Shown piece by piece: positions 1 to 5,409 of a DNA stretch of 8,695 nt. This stretch comes from an uncultured Oscillibacter sp. GTDB lineage: Bacteria > Bacillota > Clostridia > Oscillospirales > Oscillospiraceae. Position 1 is the stretch's first letter, and each line of letters begins with the position of its first letter. A program made the translations under genes and the position numbers. The notes beneath the pieces are model-generated. The model searched no databases and was not told the origin of the DNA. It was given only the letters and a program-made list of their open reading frames with translations. The stretch is taken from positions 1 to 8,695 of the forward strand of contig CABUDN010000114.1 of the NCBI GenBank assembly GCA_902490355.1, written 5' to 3'.

Positions 1-48
1 CGAGATAAAGGAATGTGACTGGAGTTCAGACGTGTGCTCTTCCGATCT
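1..48. other. Illumina adapter remnant (non-genomic)
   Basis: The first six bases (CGAGAT) match the end of the Illumina P7 oligo. Bases 7-14 (AAAGGAAT) sit where the index goes; the reverse complement is ATTCCTTT, which I recall as TruSeq index 27. Bases 15-48 match the complete 34-base read-2/multiplexing primer, ending in GCTCTTCCGATCT. Genomic sequence therefore starts at about base 49. In translation this segment gives VQTCALPI and CSSDL, peptides well known as adapter contamination in protein databases. It should be trimmed, and no ORF that starts here is real. Confidence 0.98.
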
Positions 49-52
49 CTTT

Positions 53-1399
53 TCACAAGGGCAGATCCCGCTCCAGCTCCTTGCGGAAATCCGGATGGGC
101 AATGGCGATGAGGGCCTTGCCCCGCTCATGGCAGCTTTTAAAACGCAGGTCTGCCACACCGTACTCCGTCACCACGTACTGCACGAAGGTCCGGGGTGTC
201 GTCACCACACCGCCGGGCGTCAGGAAGGGCTTGATCTTGGAGTGGCGCACACCGGCTTTGTCCACATAGCTCGAGCGCAGGGCAATGATGCTCTTGCCCT
301 CGTAGGACCACTGGGCACCGATGACCCACTCCAGCTGGCCGCCGGTACCGGAATACTGCCGGGGGCCCACGCTCTCGGCGTTGACCTGACCGGTCAGGTC
401 AACCTCCATGGCGTTGTTCACCGACACCACATGGTCATTCTGGGCAATGTGCAGGGGGTTGTTGACCCAGTCAATCTCCTTAAAGGTAAAATCGGGGTTG
501 TGATGCGCAAAGTCCCAGAGCTTCCGGTCCCCCACCAGGAACGCGCCCACGGACCGCCCCGGCAGCAGCTTTTTGCGGCTGTTGTTCACGATGCCCTTTT
601 GCATCAGCTCCATGACGCAGCTGGTCAGCACCTCCGTATGGACGCCCAGATCCTTCTTTCCCGCGTAGGCCAGGCATTCGCCCACCGCATTGGCAAGCCC
701 CCCCAGGCCAAACTGCATACACGCACCGTCCGGCACCAGCTCGGCAATATGGCCCGCCACCAGACGGTCCGCCTCCGTAGCCGGAACCGGCACATTTTCC
801 GCCGGCATCCGGTCTGTTTCCACAATGGCATCGGCCTCGCTGACGTGGAAGAGCAGGTGCCGCTCCCCCTCGCTGACCATGGCGGGCATATGGGAGTTGA
901 CCTCCACGATCACCACCTCGCACTGCTCCAGCACCGTCCGGTGCAGGTGGGAGCCCCACAGGGTCCGGCTCATCCAGCCGTTTTCATCCGGCGGCGCACA
1001 CACAATCACCGCCACCCGGGGATGCCGGGAGGCCATCCAGGCCCCGGTCTGGCTCAGGTGGGTGGGCACAAAGTGCACATTCCCCTGGGGCACCAGGGTC
1101 CGGTCTCCGGCAAAGAAATTCACATTGTACTCCACCAGATCCCGGTTTTCCGGACGCAGCAGCGCCGTGTCCGTGGGAGCAAAGAGGGAGTTGAGCTCAA
1201 TGTGCCCGCCGATGCTGCGCAGACGCTGCGCCAGGGCCTCATCCACGGCATAGGGCCAGTTGGCTCCGCCGGTGGAAACCACCGTGTCTCCGTCCTGCAC
1301 CAGCTCCGCTGCCTTGGCCGCTGTCATCCGGCGTGCCTCGTAATCCCGTCTCCAGTCCCCGCAGCTGCCGCGGCTCCGGGTAGGCGTCAATTCCGTCAT
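53..1399 (-). CDS. Acetyl-CoA hydrolase/CoA-transferase family protein (4-hydroxybutyrate/butyrate CoA-transferase type)
   Basis: This 448-residue cytoplasmic enzyme probably moves CoA between an acyl-CoA and a carboxylate such as acetate; the exact acyl donor cannot be read from sequence. The N-terminal half carries PPDENGW (136-142) and VIVEVN (163-168). The C-terminal half carries the glycine-rich QFGLGGLANAVG (229-240), followed by DLGVHTE, where Glu256 is the expected nucleophile that forms the glutamyl-CoA intermediate. Further family marks are GTGGQLEWVIGA (351-362) and TEYGVADLR (411-419) near the end. ATG at 1399 is chosen over an in-frame ATG at 1489 because AAAAGGAGAA lies just before it, and because 1489 lies upstream of the best promoter. 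The protein ends about ten residues after HPDF, a little short for the family, and the stop codon lies only four bases from the adapter junction. In butyrate-forming clostridia such enzymes perform the last step of butyrate formation; that role here is inference. Confidence 0.88.
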   Translation of the reverse strand: MTELTPTRSRGSCGDWRRDYEARRMTAAKAAELVQDGDTVVSTGGANWPYAVDEALAQRLRSIGGHIELNSLFAPTDTALLRPENRDLVEYNVNFFAGDRTLVPQGNVHFVPTHLSQTGAWMASRHPRVAVIVCAPPDENGWMSRTLWGSHLHRTVLEQCEVVIVEVNSHMPAMVSEGERHLLFHVSEADAIVETDRMPAENVPVPATEADRLVAGHIAELVPDGACMQFGLGGLANAVGECLAYAGKKDLGVHTEVLTSCVMELMQKGIVNNSRKKLLPGRSVGAFLVGDRKLWDFAHHNPDFTFKEIDWVNNPLHIAQNDHVVSVNNAMEVDLTGQVNAESVGPRQYSGTGGQLEWVIGAQWSYEGKSIIALRSSYVDKAGVRHSKIKPFLTPGGVVTTPRTFVQYVVTEYGVADLRFKSCHERGKALIAIAHPDFRKELERDLPL

Positions 1400-1436
1400 G
1401 GTCGTTCTCCTTTTCCCTTTTTTTACATTCCGCGCT

Positions 1437-1465
1437 ATTGTATCCCATTTTTTTGCCCATTGCAA
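1437..1465 (-). promoter_or_regulatory. Sigma-70-type promoter for the CoA-transferase gene
   Basis: On the minus strand a -35 box TTGCAA (1465-1460) is followed after 17 bases by a -10 box TACAAT (1442-1437, five of six consensus positions). Transcription would start near 1430, about 30 bases before the ATG at 1399 and just upstream of the AAAAGGAGAA ribosome-binding site. Recognised by eye only. Confidence 0.65.
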
Positions 1466-1475
1466 CGGCATTTGG

Positions 1476-1500
1476 TTCAAAAAATTCATCTATTTTTGAA
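1476..1500. repeat. Inverted repeat between divergent promoters (candidate operator)
   Basis: The arms TTCAAAAA (1476-1483) and TTTTTGAA (1493-1500) are perfect 8-base complements separated by 9 bases. The element sits 10 bases upstream of both -35 boxes, the one for the minus-strand CoA-transferase and the one for the plus-strand gene at 1577. A regulator or a bent A-tract element acting on both promoters is possible. The repeat is AT-rich, so it could also arise by chance, and no regulator gene is visible nearby. Confidence 0.4.
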
Positions 1501-1510
1501 AAAATCACTC

Positions 1511-1539
1511 TTGCACCCGGCATTTCTGCGTGCTATACT
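1511..1539 (+). promoter_or_regulatory. Extended -10 promoter for the phospholipase C-like gene
   Basis: A -10 box TATACT (1534-1539) is preceded by TGC, the extended -10 pattern TGn. A weak -35 box TTGCAC (1511-1516) lies 17 bases upstream. The predicted start near 1546 leaves a leader of about 30 bases before the TTG start at 1577. Confidence 0.6.
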
Positions 1540-1564
1540 GGGGGCGTTAGTTGAATCAAACTTT

Positions 1565-1569
1565 GGAGG
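1565..1569 (+). promoter_or_regulatory. Ribosome-binding site that fixes a TTG start
   Basis: GGAGG lies 7 bases before the TTG at 1577. The next in-frame ATG (1610-1612) would remove conserved N-terminal residues and has no comparable site. The Shine-Dalgarno sequence therefore decides for the TTG codon. Confidence 0.7.
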
Positions 1570-1576
1570 TGTCATT

Positions 1577-2125
1577 TTGCAAAAACGCAGTCACAAACTC
1601 CTGGCATCCATGCTGCTCCAAAGTGAGCATGGCTTCCGGGCCAAGCGCTACGAGCTGGCCTTCCTGTTCGGTTCCTTCCAGCCGGATTGCAATCCTCTGA
1701 CCTATTTGAAGGGCTCCCGCCGGGCCCGCAAGCTCCGGGGCCATAATTTCTCCAACTCCCGGCTCTATATCGAATCCCACATCAAGCTGCTCCAGGCTCG
1801 TTCCCGCTGGAACATCTGGCAGTACTATACCCTGGGCAAGCTCACCCATTATCTGGCCGACGCATTTACATATCCCCACAATGAACACTACCCGGAAAGC
1901 CTCATTGCCCACCGGCAGTACGAGGCCGATCTGCGGCAGTATCTGGCCGATTATCTGGAAAACCGCACCCTGCGGCGGGCCCAGGCCCGGCAGGATCTGG
2001 TGGACGCTATTTCCGAACTCCATACGCAGTACATGTCCACCGTCACCGACATGCGCCGGGACGTGCAGTTCATTCTGCGGGCCACGGAGCTGCTGATGGC
2101 CGGCTGTCTGCCTGCCGCCGCCTGA
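1577..2125 (+). CDS. Zinc-dependent phospholipase C family protein (small clostridial type)
   Basis: This is a 182-residue protein without signal peptide or membrane segment. It resembles the short clostridial members of the Zn-dependent phospholipase C / S1-P1 nuclease-like fold. The clearest marks are GSFQPDCNP (32-40), GHNF (55-58) and HYLADAFTYPHNEHY (91-105). They supply candidate metal ligands Asp37, His56, His91, Asp95, His101 and Glu103. Residues 105-182 are mainly helical by composition and rich in Arg, Gln and Leu. Enzyme activity and substrate are unproven; the short members are annotated by similarity only, and a lipid-related or nuclease-like role is equally open. The gene has its own promoter, starts with TTG after GGAGG, and is not obviously linked in function to the aromatic operon that follows. 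No hairpin terminator is seen after its stop codon, so some readthrough into the aro leader is possible. Confidence 0.72.
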   Translation: MQKRSHKLLASMLLQSEHGFRAKRYELAFLFGSFQPDCNPLTYLKGSRRARKLRGHNFSNSRLYIESHIKLLQARSRWNIWQYYTLGKLTHYLADAFTYPHNEHYPESLIAHRQYEADLRQYLADYLENRTLRRAQARQDLVDAISELHTQYMSTVTDMRRDVQFILRATELLMAGCLPAAA

Positions 2126-2187
2126 TTTCTGTGGAATCCGCACAAAAGTATTTTTCTCTTTTCCCTTTGCTTTGGAAAAATTTACAG

Positions 2188-2216
2188 TTTCCATTTTTCC
2201 GCTGAAATGGTATGCT
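2188..2216 (+). promoter_or_regulatory. Promoter of the aromatic amino acid operon
   Basis: A -35 box TTTCCA (2188-2193) is followed after 17 bases by a -10 box TATGCT (2211-2216), which is preceded by TGG and so forms an extended -10. Transcription would begin near 2223, about 28 bases before the leader ATG. An alternative TTTACA at 2181-2186 is closer to the -35 consensus but lies 24 bases from the -10, which is too far. The surrounding 2126-2220 is AT-rich and holds no other gene. Confidence 0.62.
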
Positions 2217-2250
2217 TTCAGTATCCAAGAGAACCGAAAGGAACACGCAT

Positions 2251-2349
2251 ATGATGATCCGTTCTGCTCACGCCGAATACCGCTACTTTAGCTTTACCTA
2301 TTTTTACGGTAAGGCTTATTTCGGTTTGGCTGAAAGCAGGAACGTGTGA
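2251..2349 (+). CDS. Tyr/Phe-rich leader peptide of the aro operon
   Basis: This is a 32-codon ORF, too short for ordinary gene finders. It starts ATG ATG after AAAGGAA (2237-2243) with 7 bases of spacing, and ends with TGA. Residues 10-24 read YRYFSFTYFYGKAYF: five Tyr and four Phe in fifteen residues, with no Trp. The downstream operon makes chorismate and then Tyr and Phe through tyrA and pheA, so the aromatic codons match the end products. The ORF ends 34 bases before a strong terminator hairpin that precedes aroF. I infer that its translation, not its product, matters: ribosomes slowed at Tyr or Phe codons would favour readthrough. A functional small protein is less likely. The choice between the two adjacent ATG codons is open. 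Confidence 0.85.
   Translation: MMIRSAHAEYRYFSFTYFYGKAYFGLAESRNV
2290..2316 (+). promoter_or_regulatory. Hairpin inside the aromatic codons (candidate 1:2 pause hairpin)
   Basis: AGCTTTACC (2290-2298) pairs with GGTAAGGCT (2308-2316), nine pairs including one G-U, around a 9-base loop. It lies within the Tyr/Phe codons of the leader ORF, where a pause or protector hairpin would sit in a classical attenuator. Its function is inferred. Confidence 0.5.
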
Positions 2350-2400
2350 CAGCGGTTTTGTAAAAAACTGGCAGTCTAACGACACCCGTGGCCGAACCGG
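2321..2400 (+). promoter_or_regulatory. Candidate antiterminator pairing
   Basis: TCGGTTTGGCTG (2321-2332), at the end of the leader coding region, can pair with TGGCCGAACCGG (2389-2400): twelve pairs, four of them G-U. This would take up most of the 5' arm and the loop of the terminator at 2384-2413 and so prevent it from forming. A ribosome stalled at residues 10-19 would leave 2321-2332 free, whereas one that has reached the stop codon at 2347 would partly cover it. The pairing was found by eye and no energy was calculated. Confidence 0.45.
2353..2370 (+). other. Small hairpin between leader stop codon and terminator
   Basis: CGGTTTT (2353-2359) pairs with AAAACTG (2364-2370), with one G-U pair, closing a GTAA loop of the stable GNRA type. 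It would fill the spacer within the proposed antiterminator and bring its two arms together. It is short and AU-rich, so its stability is uncertain. Confidence 0.35.
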
Positions 2401-2413
2401 CCACGGGTTTTTT
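2384..2413 (+). terminator. Intrinsic terminator (attenuator) ahead of aroF
   Basis: ACCCGTGGCCG (2384-2394) and CGGCCACGGGT (2398-2408) form an 11-base perfect stem with a 3-base loop, or a 10-base stem with a 5-base loop. A run of six T follows at 2408-2413. It lies after the leader ORF and 35 bases before the aroF start, with a promoter upstream, so it must stop transcripts of this operon rather than those of the preceding gene alone. This is the expected place for a transcription attenuator. Confidence 0.9.
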
Positions 2414-2448
2414 GCATGTTTTAGAATTTTCAGGAGGAGGAATTCATC

Positions 2449-3462
2449 ATGATTGTCATTCTCAAACACAACCCCAACCGCGACCAGCTGGAAAGCCTGA
2501 TCGCCTGGCTCCAGGACAAGGGCATCATCATCCACACCAGCATCGGCGAGGCCAACACCATTCTGGGCCTGGTGGGCGACACCTCCCAGCTGGACATCGA
2601 CCTGATCTCCGCTCTGGACATCGTGGAGGATGTCAAGCGGGTGCAGGAACCCTACAAAAATGCCAATCGCAAGTTCCATCCTGAGGACACGGTCATCCCC
2701 GTGGGGAACACCCAGATCGGCGGCGGCAACCTGACCATCATGGCCGGTCCCTGCTCCGTGGAATCCGAAGAGCAGGTCGTCGCCATCGCCAAGGCCGTCA
2801 AGGCCAGCGGCGCCACCATGCTCCGGGGCGGTGCCTTCAAGCCCCGCACCTCCCCCTACTCCTTCCAGGGCCTGGGCGCCACGGGCCTGGAGTATCTGAA
2901 GGTGGCCCGGCAGGAGACGGGCCTGCCCATTGTCACGGAGCTGATGGACCTGAGCCAGCTGCCTCTTTTCAAGGATGTGGACGTGATCCAGATCGGCGCC
3001 CGGAACATGCAGAACTTCGATCTTTTGAAGGCCGTGGGCCATCAGGACAAGCCCGTCATGATCAAGCGGGGCATGTCCGCTACCTATGAGGAGTGGCTCA
3101 TGAGCGCTGAATACGTCATGGCAGGCGGCAACGAAAACGTGATTTTGTGCGAGCGGGGCATCCGCACCTTCGAAACCTACACCCGCAACACCCTGGATCT
3201 GGCCGCCATCCCCGTGCTGCGCAAGCTGACCCACCTGCCCATCATCATCGATCCCAGCCACGCCACCGGCAAGAGCGCTCTGGTGGAACCTCTGGCCAAG
3301 GGCGCCGTGGCCACCGGCTGCGACGGTCTGCAGATCGAGGTCCACAACGACCCGGCCCACGCCCTGTGCGACGGTCCCCAGTCCCTGCGGCCCGAGGCCT
3401 TCGACGCTCTGGCCAAGAAGCTTTTGAAGCTCCACGAAATGATGAAGACACTGGAGGATTGA
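2449..3462 (+). CDS. aroF: 3-deoxy-7-phosphoheptulonate (DAHP) synthase, type I-beta with N-terminal regulatory domain
   Basis: Joins phosphoenolpyruvate and erythrose 4-phosphate to DAHP, the first step of the shikimate pathway, in the cytoplasm. At 337 residues it matches the Thermotoga maritima type, with a ferredoxin-like/ACT-like N-terminal domain (about 1-65) ahead of the TIM barrel (about 70-335). Expected metal ligands are present: Cys102 in GPCS, His271 in DPSHATG, Glu297 in IEVHNDP and Asp308 in LCDGP. Substrate-binding motifs are MLRGGAFKPRTSPYSFQG (124-141), ARNMQN (184-189) and IKRG (205-208). In this subfamily the N-terminal domain mediates inhibition by Tyr and Phe; that is inferred here. 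The start follows AGGAGGAGG with 8 bases of spacing. It is the first structural gene after the Tyr/Phe leader and attenuator and is followed 4 bases later by tyrA. Confidence 0.96.
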   Translation: MIVILKHNPNRDQLESLIAWLQDKGIIIHTSIGEANTILGLVGDTSQLDIDLISALDIVEDVKRVQEPYKNANRKFHPEDTVIPVGNTQIGGGNLTIMAGPCSVESEEQVVAIAKAVKASGATMLRGGAFKPRTSPYSFQGLGATGLEYLKVARQETGLPIVTELMDLSQLPLFKDVDVIQIGARNMQNFDLLKAVGHQDKPVMIKRGMSATYEEWLMSAEYVMAGGNENVILCERGIRTFETYTRNTLDLAAIPVLRKLTHLPIIIDPSHATGKSALVEPLAKGAVATGCDGLQIEVHNDPAHALCDGPQSLRPEAFDALAKKLLKLHEMMKTLED

Positions 3463-3466
3463 TCCC

Positions 3467-4303
3467 ATGAACGTCGGAATTGTGGGCCTGGGCCTCATCG
3501 GCGGGTCCATGGCCAAAAGCACCAAGGCCCGGACGGGCCACACCGTCTGGGGCACGGATCTGGATAAGGAAACCATGACCATGGCCCGGATGTGCGGCGC
3601 CATCGACGCTCCCCTGACGGAGGAAAATCTCCCCCAGTGCGACCTCATTTTGGTCGCCATCCGGCCCGGAGCCGCGGTGGAGTGGGTCCGGACCCATGCT
3701 CATCTCATTGCCCCCTCCGCCATTTTGGTGGATCTGTGCGGTGTCAAGCGGACGGTGGTCTCCGCCATCACCCCCATTGCCCGGGAACGGGGCTTTGCCT
3801 ACATCGGCGGGCACCCCATGGCCGGACGGGAGCGGGGCGGCTTCACTGCCTCCTCCGAGGATCTGTATGTGGGGGCCTCCATGATCCTCACGCCGGACCA
3901 GCGCACGGACATGCAGCTGCTGGAGACCCTCAAGGCCTTCTTCCTGGATCTGGGCTTTGCGGGACTGACCTTCTCCGATCCCGAGGAACACGACCGGATC
4001 ATCGCCTTTACCTCCCAGCTGGCCCACATCGTCTCCAGCGCCTATATCAAGTCCCCTGAGGCCCAGCGCCGCCGGGGCTTCTCCGCCGGCAGCTTCCAGG
4101 ACATGACCCGGGTAGCCCGGCTGGACGAGGACATGTGGACGGAACTGTTTCTGGACGATGCGGATTACCTGACCACCGAACTGGACGAACTGATTGTCCA
4201 CCTGCGGGAGTATGCCGACGCCATCCGCGCCCGGGACGCCCAGGCCCTGCGCGCCCTGCTGCGGGACGGCCGGGAAAAGAAGGCCTCCGCCGGCGGGAAC
4301 TGA
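3467..4303 (+). CDS. tyrA: Prephenate dehydrogenase
   Basis: Oxidatively decarboxylates prephenate to 4-hydroxyphenylpyruvate with NAD, the committed step to Tyr; arogenate as substrate cannot be excluded. The 278-residue protein has an N-terminal Rossmann domain with GLGLIG (7-12) and Asp31 at the end of the second strand, which suggests NAD rather than NADP. GGHPMAG (114-120) includes the catalytic His116, and TSQLAH (182-187) and DMTRVA (212-217, Arg215) form the substrate site. Where Aquifex PDH has the active-site Ser in QGSVK, this protein has LCGVK, with Gly92, a form I associate with clostridial homologues. There is no C-terminal ACT domain of the Bacillus subtilis type, so direct Tyr feedback through such a domain is not expected. 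GGAGG lies inside the end of aroF, 9 bases before the ATG, which favours coupled translation. Confidence 0.94.
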   Translation: MNVGIVGLGLIGGSMAKSTKARTGHTVWGTDLDKETMTMARMCGAIDAPLTEENLPQCDLILVAIRPGAAVEWVRTHAHLIAPSAILVDLCGVKRTVVSAITPIARERGFAYIGGHPMAGRERGGFTASSEDLYVGASMILTPDQRTDMQLLETLKAFFLDLGFAGLTFSDPEEHDRIIAFTSQLAHIVSSAYIKSPEAQRRRGFSAGSFQDMTRVARLDEDMWTELFLDDADYLTTELDELIVHLREYADAIRARDAQALRALLRDGREKKASAGGN

Positions 4304-4344
4304 CCTTGGTTTTGTCATCCTACATTATATAAAGGAGTGAGACG

Positions 4345-5409
4345 ATGCCCTCCTCTCTTCATACGATCCCTGTGCATACCGCTCCGCCCTATCAGGTTGC
4401 GGTAGGTTCCGGTCTGCTCGCGGCCTGCGGTCCCCGGCTGCGGGAGGTGCTCTCCCCCTGCCGCATCGCGGTAATTACCGACTCCCATGTGGCTCCTTTG
4501 TACCTGGAACGGGTCTGCACCAGCCTGCAGAGTGCGGGCTTTTCCGTGGTCAGCCGGGTAGTACCCGCCGGAGAACAGCACAAGACCCTGGCCACTCTGG
4601 CCCAACTGCTGGAATTTCTGGCGGAGGAACACCTGACCCGGACAGACTGCGTGGCAGCCCTGGGCGGCGGCGTCATCGGCGACATGGCAGGATTTGCTGC
4701 GGCGGTTTACCTGCGGGGCATTCCCTGCGTGCAGCTGCCCACCACGCTGCTCTCCGCCGTGGATTCCTCCGTGGGCGGCAAAACCGCCGTGGATCTGACG
4801 GCCGGGAAGAATCTGGCAGGCGCCTTTTTCCAGCCTGCCGCCGTGCTGTGCGATACCGATTGCCTTTCCACCCTGCCGCCGGAAATTTTGGCCGACGGTG
4901 CCGCCGAGGCCATCAAAACCGGCGTCTTGTGTGACGAGCATCTCTTTTCCCTCTTTGAATCCGGCTCCCTGGACCTGCCGGAGATCATCACCCGGTGTGT
5001 TTCCTACAAGGCCGGCGTGGTGGAGCGGGACCCCACAGAGCAAGGTGAGCGGAAGCTTTTGAATCTGGGCCACACAGTGGGTCACGCCATTGAAGCGTGC
5101 AGCGGCTTCTCCATCCCCCACGGCCACGCCGTGGCAGCGGGCCTTGCCGTCATGGCCCGCGCCGCCCAAACCCTGAGCTGGACCAGCGGTCCCCTGGCGG
5201 AGCGGATCACTGCCTGCCTTGCCAAAAACGGGCTTCCCACCAGCACGGACTACTCCGCCGAAGCCCTGGCCCAGGCGGCACTGTCCGATAAAAAACGGAC
5301 GGGCGACTCCATCACCATGGTCATTCCCCGGCAGATCGGCGTGTGCGAATTGCGCAAGCTGCCGGTCAGCCAGCTGCAGTCCCTCATTGCCGCGGGCCTG
5401 GAGGTGTAA
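4345..5409 (+). CDS. aroB: 3-dehydroquinate synthase
   Basis: Converts DAHP to 3-dehydroquinate, the second shikimate-pathway step, using NAD and a divalent metal. The 354-residue length is normal. The NAD/active-site block is complete: PAGEQHK (74-80), GGGVIGDMAGF (107-117), LPTTLLSAVDSSVGGKTAVD (131-150) and GKNLAGAF (154-161). Candidate metal ligands are Glu188 (AAEAIK), a His of LGHTVGHA (243 or 247) and His259. The usual HGEAV motif reads HGHAV here (259-263), with Glu replaced by His261, a variant seen in some clostridial relatives. The start is set by AAAGGAG at 4331-4337. The 41-base gap after tyrA is the longest in the operon and AT-rich, but it shows neither a hairpin nor a well-spaced promoter. 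aroA follows with no gap. Confidence 0.96.
   Translation: MPSSLHTIPVHTAPPYQVAVGSGLLAACGPRLREVLSPCRIAVITDSHVAPLYLERVCTSLQSAGFSVVSRVVPAGEQHKTLATLAQLLEFLAEEHLTRTDCVAALGGGVIGDMAGFAAAVYLRGIPCVQLPTTLLSAVDSSVGGKTAVDLTAGKNLAGAFFQPAAVLCDTDCLSTLPPEILADGAAEAIKTGVLCDEHLFSLFESGSLDLPEIITRCVSYKAGVVERDPTEQGERKLLNLGHTVGHAIEACSGFSIPHGHAVAAGLAVMARAAQTLSWTSGPLAERITACLAKNGLPTSTDYSAEALAQAALSDKKRTGDSITMVIPRQIGVCELRKLPVSQLQSLIAAGLEV

Noticed and set aside
1400..1489. Longer N-terminus for the CoA-transferase from an ATG at 1489
   Set aside because: The extra 30 residues are Lys/Arg-rich and unlike the family start. The region contains the promoter and the ribosome-binding site for the ATG at 1399.
32..2125. A 697-codon open frame on the plus strand that ends with the phospholipase C-like gene
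   Set aside because: It starts in the adapter and runs antisense through the CoA-transferase gene. Only the part from the TTG at 1577, which has its own promoter and ribosome-binding site, is supported.
2126..2187. Terminator for the phospholipase C-like gene
   Set aside because: The stretch is AT-rich with T runs but lacks a convincing stem before them.
2223..2448. T-box riboswitch
   Set aside because: The leader has a terminator, but I find no T-box sequence, no specifier stem and too little length. The aromatic-rich ORF explains the layout better.
2218..3660. A 480-codon open frame on the minus strand opposite the leader and aroF
   Set aside because: It has no domain, a low-complexity composition, and covers the terminator and leader on the other strand. 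It is a shadow of aroF codon bias.
3245..4318. A 357-codon open frame on the minus strand opposite tyrA
   Set aside because: It is a compositional shadow of tyrA without promoter, ribosome-binding site or familiar motifs.
4304..4344. Internal promoter or terminator between tyrA and aroB
   Set aside because: TATATAA is present, but no -35 box lies at a usable distance, and there is no hairpin followed by T residues. It is probably just an AT-rich ribosome-binding region.
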